Numbered from the stretch's first letter, positions 7,887-16,559 are shown. The stretch: DNA of 25,533 bases from an uncultured Dorea sp. (GCA_910579015.1 CAJTRO010000051.1:1-25533); one strand, 5' to 3'. Notes: generated by a model from the letters alone, not told the origin. Made by a program: numbers and translations.

Positions 7887-10519
7887 TACTTTCTCATGAC
7901 CGCTTTGCGTATCAGATCCACCGGAATAACCAGGAATCCAAGCAGCATCGCCGTCACCAGAGCCCGCGCGCTGAGCATGGTTGTGCTGAATACCTCTCCT
8001 CCAATCTGGATGATGATCGACTGGAGCACGAAGATGGAGCCCATTACCACGAGGAAACGCTTATTCTCGCCGATATGCTCAAACAGGTTGAATCTGTCCG
8101 ACCTGGTATTCAGGCTGTTGAAGATGATCGCATAGATAAAGAACGCGAACATAAAGGTCTTCTCGTATAATTCCGGATCCGTGCAGGACGCCGGCATTAC
8201 AAACTCGGTTATCCCGCCGATATCCTCAAGGATCAGGATCGAGCCGAGAGTGATGAACACAGAGCTTACGCCGATCGCCGACTTGATAAATCCGGTCAGG
8301 ATATTATCACTCCTCTTCGCCGGCTTATCATCCATATATCTTTGAAGAATCGGCTCTCCGCCGAACGCCATGGCTGCAAGCGTATCCATGATCAGGTTGA
8401 TCCACAGAATCTGCACGATGGAAAACGGCTCGGTCCATCCAAGGATCGGAGCGATGATATTCATCAACAGCGTACTGATATTGACCGTAAGCTGGAATAT
8501 CAGGAACTTCCCGACGGATTTTGCCATTGTCCGGCTGTTCAGTACACAATCTTTGATGGAAGTCAGACTGTTATTCAGGATTACCACATCTCCCGCCTCT
8601 TGAGCGACAGCTGTTCCGTCTCCCATAGCAAATCCAATATCCGCCTGCTTAAGCGCCGGAGCGTCGTTCACACCGTCGCCGGTCATGCCGCAGACATTAT
8701 CCATCTGCTGGGCGACCGTAACCAGCCGTCTCTTATCCAGCGGTTTCGCCCTGCTTACAACGCGCAGGTTAGGAAGCTTCTTCTTAAGCTCGTCATCCGA
8801 CATCTGCTCAAGTTCATCATGAGTAAGGACCACATCCTGGCTCTCATCCTTCAGGATCCCTGCTTCCTTCGCAATCGCAACAGCCGTCTCTTCCGCGTCG
8901 CCGGTTACCATCACAACCTGGATACCTGCACGGTTCAGCACGCCCACGGTCTCGACCGCATCCGCCCTCACATTATCTCTCAGACACAGGATCGCGAGCA
9001 GTATCTTCTTATCCTCCGTGAACTTTGCAACCGCCAGAAGCTTCATGGTCCTCTTGGCCTCGGCGATCATCTGCTCTTCTACCTTGCTTCTCTCGGCAAG
9101 CGTAAATTCCCTGACACTGCCGTCCCCGGAAGCGTAGTGGGTGATCTCTCCAATGATATTCTCCGTCGCGCCCTTCCAGTAGACAGTTCCGTCATGAAGC
9201 ATTACTGTCGCACATTTCTTCTCAGAATCGAATCCGCTGATCTCTTTTACCTTGGAGCTGTCCGCGGCGTCCGTACCGCCGTTTGCAATCGCATAAGTCA
9301 GGAGCGCCCTGTCCATGTTATTACTTCCGATCGCCTTGCCCTCTGAGATCTTCGCAAGGTTATTGAGTGTGACCGCCTCAAGGAAATCCGGATCGGCCAG
9401 CTTATCTGTTATATTTCCGTCTCCCCGGATAAACTCTACCAGAGAAAGATTTCCTTCTGTGATGGTTCCTGTCTTATCACTGAACAGGAGGTTCATATAT
9501 GCAGAATCTGAAAACGCCGCCTTATGGCTTACAAGGATATTCTTCTTGTACATTGACTCTGTGTTCATAGACTGTACCAGGCTGTTCATCATCGGCAGTC
9601 CTTCCGGAACCGCCATGATTACGATAGACGCCATCAGCATGACCGCTTCCGCCGCCAACAGCACGATGAATACTGGCGTCACTGCCTGATCTGTCCTCAT
9701 GATCGTAAGTACCACCTGGAGAACACCGGCAATCGCCGCCGCAGAGACACCCAGCTTGCCGATGCCTGCCGCCACGACCTCCAGCTTAAGACTGGAAGTA
9801 TCCTTTCTCTCATCCTCCTCGTTCTCATCTGTCAGCGCCTTGTTGATCTTTCCAAGCTCCGAAGCGTCGCCGATCACTGTCGCAATCATATACGCCTCCC
9901 CGCTTGTAACCACGGAGCCCATGAAGACCTTGCTGTCCGACGCATAATCCGTAGAATCCGCTTCCTCCATAGTCTCTGCCGCCGTCTTGGTCTCGTCTCT
10001 TGACTCGCCGTTCAGCGCCGCCTGGGAAACCTTTACATTTCCCTCGAATAATATTCCGTCCACCGGAACCTTGTCGCCGGACTGGATCAGAACGGTGTCG
10101 CCCTTCACGATCTCACTTGTGAGGATCTTGATCAGCTTCCCGCCTCTGACGACCTTGGCATAGGTCTTGTTGTATTCCTCCTGCAAGGCTTCGCTTCTGG
10201 ATGTGTTCCTGTACTCAGACAATGTACTGAATCCCGTTGCAAGGCCGATCGCAAGGATGATACTCACAATCTCTATCACATCATTCTCTCCGCCAAGGGC
10301 CGGGATCATCACGCCCAGCACCGCAAGCGCGATCTTCAGCACGAGAGCCGCGCACAGTACCTTGATCCATATATCGTTAAATGCCCCGATAAACATCGAC
10401 CAGAGGGATTCCTGCTCTTTCCTCGCAAGCTCGTTGGTCCCGAATTCTTTCTTACTCTGTGCGGCCTGTTCGTCGGACAATCCCTTCTTTAGGACGTCCT
10501 TGTTCAACTCTTCAATCAT
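7886..10519 (-). CDS. Calcium-transporting P-type ATPase (P2B/PMCA-like)
   Basis: 877 residues, with the full P2-type layout and motif positions: actuator loop LNGESRDETK (169-178), where Asn stands for the first Thr of the usual TGES; TM4 cation site AVPEGLP (303-309); phosphorylation site SDKTGT (347-352, Asp348); KGATE nucleotide site (449-453); TGDAEET; MTGDGVNDAP (612-621); and TM6 NLIMDT (708-713) with the conserved Asn and Asp. The single P-E-G-L-P plus NLIMDT pattern is that of plasma-membrane-type Ca2+ pumps with one site. It would export Ca2+ from the cytoplasm. A GTG at 10525 is in frame, but AGGAG sits seven bases before the ATG at 10517-10519, which I take as the start. It is preceded by a strong hairpin (10560-10589) and overlaps the HAD gene. 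Its presence among five TerD-family genes suggests a Ca2+ link. Confidence 0.95.
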   Translation of the reverse strand: MIEELNKDVLKKGLSDEQAAQSKKEFGTNELARKEQESLWSMFIGAFNDIWIKVLCAALVLKIALAVLGVMIPALGGENDVIEIVSIILAIGLATGFSTLSEYRNTSRSEALQEEYNKTYAKVVRGGKLIKILTSEIVKGDTVLIQSGDKVPVDGILFEGNVKVSQAALNGESRDETKTAAETMEEADSTDYASDSKVFMGSVVTSGEAYMIATVIGDASELGKINKALTDENEEDERKDTSSLKLEVVAAGIGKLGVSAAAIAGVLQVVLTIMRTDQAVTPVFIVLLAAEAVMLMASIVIMAVPEGLPMMNSLVQSMNTESMYKKNILVSHKAAFSDSAYMNLLFSDKTGTITEGNLSLVEFIRGDGNITDKLADPDFLEAVTLNNLAKISEGKAIGSNNMDRALLTYAIANGGTDAADSSKVKEISGFDSEKKCATVMLHDGTVYWKGATENIIGEITHYASGDGSVREFTLAERSKVEEQMIAEAKRTMKLLAVAKFTEDKKILLAILCLRDNVRADAVETVGVLNRAGIQVVMVTGDAEETAVAIAKEAGILKDESQDVVLTHDELEQMSDDELKKKLPNLRVVSRAKPLDKRRLVTVAQQMDNVCGMTGDGVNDAPALKQADIGFAMGDGTAVAQEAGDVVILNNSLTSIKDCVLNSRTMAKSVGKFLIFQLTVNISTLLMNIIAPILGWTEPFSIVQILWINLIMDTLAAMAFGGEPILQRYMDDKPAKRSDNILTGFIKSAIGVSSVFITLGSILILEDIGGITEFVMPASCTDPELYEKTFMFAFFIYAIIFNSLNTRSDRFNLFEHIGENKRFLVVMGSIFVLQSIIIQIGGEVFSTTMLSARALVTAMLLGFLVIPVDLIRKAVMRK

Positions 10520-10559
10520 ATGCACTCTCCTGTTCTGTTTTATCTTCTATTATTTGCAG

Positions 10560-10589
10560 AAAAAGAGAAACTATTGCAGTTTCTCTTTT
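10560..10589 (-). terminator. Hairpin with T-run between terD and the Ca2+ ATPase
   Basis: On the minus strand AAAAGAGAAAC (579-589 of the 10 kb block, i.e. 10579-10589) and GTTTCTCTTTT (10561-10571) form a perfect 11-bp stem around a 7-base loop, ending in five consecutive T (10560-10564). It begins 12 bases after the terD stop and sits about 40 bases before the ATPase start, so it can act as an attenuating terminator or an RNA stabiliser inside the operon. I see no convincing promoter between it and the ATPase. Confidence 0.7.
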
Positions 10590-10601
10590 AAAACTATGCG
10601 T

Positions 10602-11192
10602 TTATATATAACGCTTGCAGAGATCACCTAGCGACGGATCGTTCGTGCCCTGTCCGATGGCGCTGAATTTCCATTCACCTTTATATCTGTAGATTTCCCC
10701 GAATATCATCGCCGTCATGCCGGAATAATCCTCTGTGAGATTATACTTACACATCTCCTGGTTGTTCCTGCCGTCCACCAGCCGGATGAATGCATTGCGG
10801 ATCATCCCGAAATGCTGTCTCCTCTGATTGGCCGCATAGATATTCACAACGACCACGATCCGGTCATACTCCTGCGGGATCTTAGACAGATCCATTAGGA
10901 TCTGTTCGTCATCGCCGTCCCCGGCTCCTGTCAGGTTGTCGCCCATGTGTCTGACGGTGCCCGACTTATGCACCAGGTTGCCGAAATACACAAGGTCGCC
11001 GTTTCCACAGAGCTTTCCGTCTCTTAACAGAATCGCAGACGCATCACAGTCAATATCCGCCTGCTCCTTCCTTCCGAAGAATCCTCTCTTCTGCTCGACT
11101 TCATCCCAGCCAAGTCCTACAAGGACCGTGGATAATCCCGCATTGTCTTTGGACAGGCTGACCTTCTGCCCCTTTTGTAAGCTAACTGACAT
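10602..11192 (-). CDS. terD: TerD-family protein (copy nearest the ATPase)
   Basis: 196 residues. Starts MSVSLQKGQKVSLSK like the other copies; core strand VLVGLGWDEVEQ; the Ca2+-type acidic motifs ADIDCDASAIL (45-55) and HMGDNLTGAGDGDDEQ (82-97) are intact; ends GEWKFSAIGQG. Between GLGWD and the first acidic motif it has a longer, basic insertion (QKRGFFGRKEQ) absent from the 193-residue copies but resembling the GFFKGLFGG loop of the next protein upstream. TerD proteins are cytoplasmic or membrane-peripheral Ca2+ binders. AGGAGG lies ten bases before the ATG. It is the last ter gene before the intercistronic hairpin. Confidence 0.95.
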   Translation of the reverse strand: MSVSLQKGQKVSLSKDNAGLSTVLVGLGWDEVEQKRGFFGRKEQADIDCDASAILLRDGKLCGNGDLVYFGNLVHKSGTVRHMGDNLTGAGDGDDEQILMDLSKIPQEYDRIVVVVNIYAANQRRQHFGMIRNAFIRLVDGRNNQEMCKYNLTEDYSGMTAMIFGEIYRYKGEWKFSAIGQGTNDPSLGDLCKRYI

Positions 11193-11240
11193 GTCTTAAT
11201 TCCTCCTGATCAGAATTCAAAATATTTTCAAGATCCGCTT

Positions 11241-11846
11241 CTACTTGCGCCCCGGTCTCCAGTTCAGCCCCCAGTTGAACGCCTGATCCATCAGCGCATG
11301 TCCGCCGTAGAACTGAACAATCTTCTCCACGCTGAAGGTCTCGTCATTCACATTCTCCAGCAGAGCAAGCGCGCACATCTTCTCGCTGGAATTATAAGAA
11401 TCCATCTTCACGATCAGATCCTCTGCTCCCGGATACTTTATGGTAACTGTCGCATCCGCCTGCTGCCAGTTGGCGACGCCCTCATAGATGAACGTATACA
11501 CCAGGACTCTTTTGATGCTGGCAATCTGGTTGCCGTTGATCCTAAGATTCTCTCCGGCCGCGGCCGCACCCGTCCTGTCGTCTCCGTCGAGAGAGACGAA
11601 CGGCGGATGTGTAAGCGATCCGAAGGAATTCCCAAGCGCCTGTACGGCGCCTATGCTTCCGTCTTTTAATTCAAACAGACAGCCAAGATCCAGATCTATT
11701 CCCTGGTTCCCGCCAAACAGGCCCTTAAAGAAGCCCTGGTTCTGCGGAACGGAATTCCAGTTGAGGTTCACCAGTATCTCTCCCAGCCCTGAGGGGGATT
11801 TCTTCTGTAAGCTGACCTTCTGCCCTTTTTGCAAACTTATCGCCAT
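11241..11846 (-). CDS. TerA-like member of the TerD family
   Basis: 201 residues. The family opening MAISLQKGQKVSLQKK is kept, but the body diverges: VNLNWNSVPQNQGFFKGLFG, then IDLDLGCLFELKDGSIGAVQ (50-69), SLDGDDRTGAAAAGENL (85-101) in place of the HMGDN..GDDE loop, and an unusual end (ENVNDETFSVEKIVQFYGGH then FNWGLNWRPGRK) without the GEWKFNAIG strand. This pattern, in which the sheet is retained, Ca2+ loops are altered and the C-terminus is swapped, is what TerA-type homologues show. It probably works as a partner of the canonical TerDs. AAGGAG lies nine bases before the ATG; the gap to the preceding terD stop is 12 bases. Confidence 0.88.
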   Translation of the reverse strand: MAISLQKGQKVSLQKKSPSGLGEILVNLNWNSVPQNQGFFKGLFGGNQGIDLDLGCLFELKDGSIGAVQALGNSFGSLTHPPFVSLDGDDRTGAAAAGENLRINGNQIASIKRVLVYTFIYEGVANWQQADATVTIKYPGAEDLIVKMDSYNSSEKMCALALLENVNDETFSVEKIVQFYGGHALMDQAFNWGLNWRPGRK

Positions 11847-11858
11847 AATATGATCTCC

Positions 11859-12440
11859 TTATTCCACATCAACGCCGAAATTCCCGCACAGCGCGGCAAG
11901 TCCGCCCTGATATCCGCTTCCGATCGCGTTAAACTTCCACTCTCCGTTGTTCTTATATAATTCGCCGAATACTACGGCCGTCTCTATGGAGAAATCTTCT
12001 CCCAGATCGTATCTTAAGAGTTCTTCTCCTGTATCTTCATTATAAATCCTGATGAATGCATTGTTTACCTGACCAAAATTCTGCCTTCTCTGCTCCGGCT
12101 CATAGATGGTCGCAGTGAACGCAATCTTCGTCAGATTCTCCGGTACTTTGGAAAGCTCTATCCTGATCTGCTCATCATCGCCCTCTCCGGCGCCCGTGCG
12201 GTTATCTCCCATATGCTGGACACTTCCTGACGGATGCATAAGATTCCCATAGAACACGAAATCCTCCGACTTTGTAACCTTCCCGGAATCAGAAAGCAGG
12301 AACGCCGCCGCGTCAAGATCAAAATCTCCGCCTGTATCGAATGCGTTCACATCCCATCCAAGCCCCACGACAACCTTCGATAATCCCGGATTTCCTTTTG
12401 TCAGGCTCACCTTCTGGCCTTTTTGTAAACTTACTGGCAT
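11859..12440 (-). CDS. terD: TerD
   Basis: A canonical 193-residue TerD: MPVSLQKGQKVSLTK, GLGWDVNAFDTGGDFDLDAAAF (27-46) and HMGDNRTGAGEGDDEQ (76-91), the two acidic loops that bind Ca2+ in solved TerD structures, then NNAFIRIYNEDTGEELLRYD and GEWKFNAIGSGYQGGL. It is a close paralogue of the 193-residue copy just upstream (12455-13036): the two share long identical blocks such as DLGEDFSIETAVV and GEWKFNAIGSG, pointing to a tandem duplication. AAGGAGG is eight bases before the ATG and the gap to the upstream gene is 14 bases, so the copies are one operon. Confidence 0.97.
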   Translation of the reverse strand: MPVSLQKGQKVSLTKGNPGLSKVVVGLGWDVNAFDTGGDFDLDAAAFLLSDSGKVTKSEDFVFYGNLMHPSGSVQHMGDNRTGAGEGDDEQIRIELSKVPENLTKIAFTATIYEPEQRRQNFGQVNNAFIRIYNEDTGEELLRYDLGEDFSIETAVVFGELYKNNGEWKFNAIGSGYQGGLAALCGNFGVDVE

Positions 12441-12454
12441 ACTTCATTACCTCC

Positions 12455-13036
12455 TTATGCTACTTCTATTCCATAATGGCCGCACAGTGCCGCGAGCCCG
12501 CCCTGGAACCCGCTTCCTATTGCATTGAACTTCCACTCGCCATTATGCCTGTATAATTCTCCGACCACGACAGCCGTCTCAATAGAGAAATCCTCTCCCA
12601 GGTCATACCGGATCAGCTCGCTGTTCGTGTTCACATCGACAATCCTGATGTATGCATTGGAAACCTGGCCGAAATTCTGCCTTCTCTGCTCTGCATCATA
12701 GATCGTAACCGTAAATGCCACTCTGTCGACATTAGCCGGGATATCCGGAAGCGTTACTTCTATCTGCTCGTCGTCTCCGTCCCCTTCTCCTGTCAGATTG
12801 TCACCCATGTGTTTCACCGCGCCTGACATATGCTCCAGATTGCCGTAAAAGATAAATTCCTTCTCTGTAGGGCATTTCCCATTAGAGCCGAGCATGAACG
12901 CCGCCGCATCCAGGTCGAAATCTGCGCCTGAATCGAATGCGTTCACATCCCATCCAAGTCCTACCATAATGTTCTTAAGTCCCGGATTCTTCTTAGTCAG
13001 GTCTACCTTCTGTCCCTTTGATAAATTAATTGGCAT
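12455..13036 (-). CDS. terD: TerD
   Basis: A canonical 193-residue TerD, first of the minus-strand series. Motifs: LSKGQKVDLTKKNPGLK, GLGWDVNAFDSGADFDLDAAAF, HMGDNLTGEGDGDDEQ, QNFGQVSNAYIRIVDVNTNSE and GEWKFNAIGSGFQGGL. All Ca2+-type acidic residues are present. Compared with the downstream twin the differences are concentrated in exposed loops (PTEKEF versus TKSEDF; VNTNSE versus EDTGEE), as expected after duplication with preserved fold. AAGGAGGAG sits just before the ATG; it begins 25 bases after the telA stop. Confidence 0.97.
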   Translation of the reverse strand: MPINLSKGQKVDLTKKNPGLKNIMVGLGWDVNAFDSGADFDLDAAAFMLGSNGKCPTEKEFIFYGNLEHMSGAVKHMGDNLTGEGDGDDEQIEVTLPDIPANVDRVAFTVTIYDAEQRRQNFGQVSNAYIRIVDVNTNSELIRYDLGEDFSIETAVVVGELYRHNGEWKFNAIGSGFQGGLAALCGHYGIEVA

Positions 13037-13061
13037 AATGTATCTCCTCCTTACTATAAAA

Positions 13062-14237
13062 TTAAAATCTACTCTTCTTCTGCGCCGGCTCCTGCTTCAG
13101 GTGAGCGCCTCCATAGGAACTCAAAAATTCCTGCTTGATGCTCTCTAAGCGCGCCGCATCATCCACACGCTGCTTTCTCGCATTCTCCTGGATTGCCCTT
13201 GTCTCGTCAATCCCGTTCACGATCGTCCTCCATGTCGTCTCAAGAGTCTCGATCTTGACAGAACTTCCCGATGCGAGACGCGCCGTCATCTTGGACTGCT
13301 CCACCGTATTCCTTGCATTCTTAATCAGCATCTCATTTGTCTTCTTGTCAAGCTCGGACATAGCCTCTGCCTGAATCTTCTGCCTCTTAAGCATAATGGC
13401 CTGCGCAAGCGCCTGCTTGAATACCGGCAGTGTGACGATAAACGCCGAATTGATCTTCCTGACAAGATTCATATTGCTGAATTCCATCGTCTTGATCATC
13501 GGGATGGACTGGATGGCGATATTCTCCGCCGTCCTTAAGTCCTGGGTACGCTGTTCGAGCATCATAAGAGAATTGTTAAGGCTCGCAAGCTCAAGCTGGA
13601 TGGAATTATCGCCCGTGGCCTCAAACTCAGCCTGCCTCTGGGCAATGTACGCCTCCACCTCCTTGCACGCCTGCTCCCCTGCAAGAATATATTTTACAAG
13701 ATCGTGATAATAATTCACATTCGCCTCAAACATCTGGTCTAACTTCCTGTTCGACTGCTTAATCTCGCTCTCATACTGCTTAAGCTGGACGTAGATCTTG
13801 TCGACCTCCTCGCCCATGGTATGGTATTTCTCCAGAATCTTCTCTAACTGTTTCTTAAGATTCCCGAATAATTTGCCAAGAACCCCTTTGTTCTCCCGGA
13901 TCTCATCAATGTCGAACTTGTTCATGATCTTGGACAGCGCCGTGAGCATCTCGCTCGACTCGTCTATCTGGTGCATACTCATGCTGTTAAGCACCACATC
14001 CGACGCCTTTGAGATCTCGTCTGCCGCCTCCGCGCCAAATGAAACGATCGTCTCAAGATTATAAACCTCTATGGTGCTGACAATGGCATCTACCTCCGCC
14101 GAATCCACCAGCTGTTCATTCATCTGCGCCCTGTCGGCGGCGATGTCATACGGCTTGACGGTCTCAATCTCATTCTCTACTGTCGCCGCCGCTGCCGGGG
14201 CTGTTGTCGTACCTGCTTTACTAAAATCAAGTCCCAT
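13062..14237 (-). CDS. telA: TelA-like toxic anion resistance protein
   Basis: 391 residues, soluble and largely alpha-helical, with long heptad-like stretches (about 120-190 and 225-330) as in the TelA/KlaA family (PF05816; Bacillus subtilis YceH). Recognisable family pieces are LGKLFGNLKKQLEKILEKYHTM (split here at residues 124-145), IQLELASLNNSLMMLEQRTQDL, IQSIPMIKTMEFSNMNLVRKIN and FIVTLPVFKQALAQAI. The first ~25 residues are Ala/Thr-rich and disordered, and the C-terminus is basic (KQEPAQKKSRF). TelA proteins accompany TerD and YceG in many genomes and contribute to tellurite or envelope-stress resistance; the mechanism is unknown. AGGAG is three to four bases before the ATG, and the YceG stop is only five bases upstream, so translation is likely coupled. 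Confidence 0.95.
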   Translation of the reverse strand: MGLDFSKAGTTTAPAAAATVENEIETVKPYDIAADRAQMNEQLVDSAEVDAIVSTIEVYNLETIVSFGAEAADEISKASDVVLNSMSMHQIDESSEMLTALSKIMNKFDIDEIRENKGVLGKLFGNLKKQLEKILEKYHTMGEEVDKIYVQLKQYESEIKQSNRKLDQMFEANVNYYHDLVKYILAGEQACKEVEAYIAQRQAEFEATGDNSIQLELASLNNSLMMLEQRTQDLRTAENIAIQSIPMIKTMEFSNMNLVRKINSAFIVTLPVFKQALAQAIMLKRQKIQAEAMSELDKKTNEMLIKNARNTVEQSKMTARLASGSSVKIETLETTWRTIVNGIDETRAIQENARKQRVDDAARLESIKQEFLSSYGGAHLKQEPAQKKSRF

Positions 14238-14242
14238 ATCTC

Positions 14243-16489
14243 CTACCCTCTCTTAAATATGATATCCCGCCATGATCTGCGGGCAGTTACCGGAACCGCA
14301 TCCCAGTTTGGAACCTCAAGATCATATACATATTCTCCAATCTGGTGTTCCTCCAACAACTTTTTATTAAAATGATTTTCGATGTTATACCCTGTGGGAA
14401 CAAAGAAAAGCACATCGAATCCAAGAAGATTCAGAAATGCCGTGTAGACCGCATCCTCTATTGACATCAGCGTCTCCGTAGTCATTATATAAATCAGCTT
14501 GGGATTCTTCTTGGTAAAATCAAACTGCTGCAAGAGCCTCACCGCCTCCTTTGGCAGATTGAGAGCGACAGAAACGATGGTATACTCCATCCCATTCTCA
14601 AAGGTTCCTTTGATCAGCTTCTGTTCTATCAACATCTCAAGCTTATTAAGGATATGCTCCTGCATCTCTTCTCTGAGAAACGAATACTGATAGCCCGGAT
14701 GGCTCTTGATCCTGTTCTTCCTAAGCTTCCCATTCTTAAAAAACTCCGTCGCATACTTCTTCACCGGATTCGGCATCGCCGCAGTCAGAAACGGTGCGCC
14801 GTTTACGACCAGCGTCTCAGGCGTGATAAGCTGCTTGATAGAAATCCAGTAATTATCCACATCTCTGTCCTTCACGCCGGACATCTTGGCAAAGATGACC
14901 GGCAGATTCACAATCCCGTCAACCGTGCTGAAATTCGGCCTGAACCTAAGCTCATTGTTCCACAGGATCTTAATCTCCCGATCCATGGTCTGCAACATGA
15001 TCGTATCCGCCCTCGCAAACTGCTGGTCCCTGAACATGCCGGAATCCTGATACAGCAGTGTATCAAGCTCTCGCTCCGCATGGTACGCCGACGTACCGAT
15101 CCTAAGCTGACCGTCCTGTTCTGGAAATTTATCAAGAACCATCGAAGTCTGATGGTTGATCTCATATAAAAGACTGTCCTTAAGACAGCACCTTGTATTC
15201 AGATTCGGACATAATATCAGCACGTCCACCGGTATCCTCGCAAGATACCGCATAAACAGCGCCTCATTCCCGTCCCGGCACCCGCCCATATAGATGAAGC
15301 ACCCCACATCCGGCAGTTTCCAGTTCTGAAACAGCTGTCCCAGATATCTCTTGATCCAGCACAGAAGATATACTGCCTTATTCAACAGCCTGTTAAGCTT
15401 CACTCCCGGCTCCTTTGACTCCTCCGTTATCACTTCCGCAAATGCCTTCACCAACAGGCCGCGAAGCTTCTGGCTCGCCGGATACTGTATATTCGCCTGC
15501 AAATCAAGGAGCATCTGGTCAAGATTCGCATAATTCCCCCTGCGCACCCGCATGATCTCGTCCGGCGTCGGCTTAGGTATCATCTCATTGACAACGACCA
15601 TCTGCCTCTTCTCACTCTTCAGCGACAGATAGAACTGATACAGGTCGTTGGTATATGTAATTTTATCTGCCACGCCATTGATCCTGCAATAACAATTATA
15701 ATAGAAATCAGGCTTTCCGCCTCTTGCCGCCGGCGCCGTGAGGATATCAGAGAGCCCGTTTCCTTCTATCCATGCGTTCGTGCACCTGATCAATCCGCTC
15801 TCTTCTCCAAATATCTCTTTGTTCTGCTTCTCCTTCTCTGCCTCCCGGCATAGATTCCTAAGCGAAAAATCCTTCGGAAACTCTTTGCCGCCGCTCACCT
15901 GATACTCCTGCGATCTTTTGGAACCCGGATCAAGCTTTAGATACTCCCTGTCCCCTGCCGGCTGAACCAGGAGTACATCGCATCCGGCGTCATAAAGGAT
16001 GGAGACGAGCATCAGCTCATAATTGCTGATGGAACCGCAATACAGGATCTTTGGTGCGTTATCCTGACCGAGACGGTTGACGATACGCTCGAACTTGTAA
16101 TACAGCCAGCACATGAACTTGATGTATGCATTCTTCAGCATGTTCTCTGTCTTACCTGCACTTCTTAAGCCGTTAAGGCAGTCGTAGACGGCACAGGCAA
16201 TCTTCTCCCGCTGGCAGGCTCCAAGTCTTGGAAGCCATCTCTTAAGGCTGGCAGATATAAAACCCACATTTAACTGAAAATCCAGCCCCATGATCTCGCC
16301 GTAATAGGCCAGATTCCCTTCGGTCGGATTGGCGATTCTCCCCTCAATGACCACACCTGATTGCCGCGCAGCTTCATAATACTTATAAATAAATCTGTCT
16401 ATCTCTTCTGAAGTCTGGTTGATTCTATAAAAATATACCCTTTTTTCCCTGCGCTTACTCATTTCCACAAAAAAATCATCAAGGCTCAT
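14243..16489 (-). CDS. yceG: YceG-family protein of the Ter biosynthetic module
   Basis: 748 residues, longer than the ~540-residue B. subtilis YceG. It belongs to the family Pfam describes as a putative component of a 'biosynthetic module'; no enzyme activity is established. I see three copies of one module, each a 'C-W' amphipathic helix followed by a Rossmann-like strand-helix-strand ending in a DVL-x-x-x-P turn: around KFMCWLYYKFERIV...PKILYCGSISNYE...CDVLLVQPAGD (about 124-180), AVYLLCWIKRYLG...CFIYMGGCRDGNE...VDVLILCPNLN (372-431), and PKLIYIMTTETLMSIED...FDVLFFVPTGY (663-701). No membrane span or signal peptide. The ATG at 16487-16489 has AGGAG seven bases upstream; an in-frame ATG at 16510 has none. 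Between it and the protease gene are 70 bases with a TATAAT (16517-16522, minus strand) but no good -35. Confidence 0.88.
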   Translation of the reverse strand: MSLDDFFVEMSKRREKRVYFYRINQTSEEIDRFIYKYYEAARQSGVVIEGRIANPTEGNLAYYGEIMGLDFQLNVGFISASLKRWLPRLGACQREKIACAVYDCLNGLRSAGKTENMLKNAYIKFMCWLYYKFERIVNRLGQDNAPKILYCGSISNYELMLVSILYDAGCDVLLVQPAGDREYLKLDPGSKRSQEYQVSGGKEFPKDFSLRNLCREAEKEKQNKEIFGEESGLIRCTNAWIEGNGLSDILTAPAARGGKPDFYYNCYCRINGVADKITYTNDLYQFYLSLKSEKRQMVVVNEMIPKPTPDEIMRVRRGNYANLDQMLLDLQANIQYPASQKLRGLLVKAFAEVITEESKEPGVKLNRLLNKAVYLLCWIKRYLGQLFQNWKLPDVGCFIYMGGCRDGNEALFMRYLARIPVDVLILCPNLNTRCCLKDSLLYEINHQTSMVLDKFPEQDGQLRIGTSAYHAERELDTLLYQDSGMFRDQQFARADTIMLQTMDREIKILWNNELRFRPNFSTVDGIVNLPVIFAKMSGVKDRDVDNYWISIKQLITPETLVVNGAPFLTAAMPNPVKKYATEFFKNGKLRKNRIKSHPGYQYSFLREEMQEHILNKLEMLIEQKLIKGTFENGMEYTIVSVALNLPKEAVRLLQQFDFTKKNPKLIYIMTTETLMSIEDAVYTAFLNLLGFDVLFFVPTGYNIENHFNKKLLEEHQIGEYVYDLEVPNWDAVPVTARRSWRDIIFKRG

Positions 16490-16559
16490 TTCTTTTCTCC
16501 TGACAAACAACTATGTATTATAGTAACATAAGGAGCCTGATTTTACAAGTTCCCCATTC

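Noticed and set aside
8342..9346. A 334-codon plus-strand frame opposite the Ca2+ ATPase
   Set aside because: Long, but a shadow of the ATPase: His/Arg/Leu-rich, no ribosome binding site, and fully inside conserved ATPase motifs on the other strand.
16517..16548. An internal promoter for yceG (TATAAT with TTGTAA upstream)
   Set aside because: The spacer is 20 bases and no other -35 fits, so I only mention the TATAAT in the gene entry.
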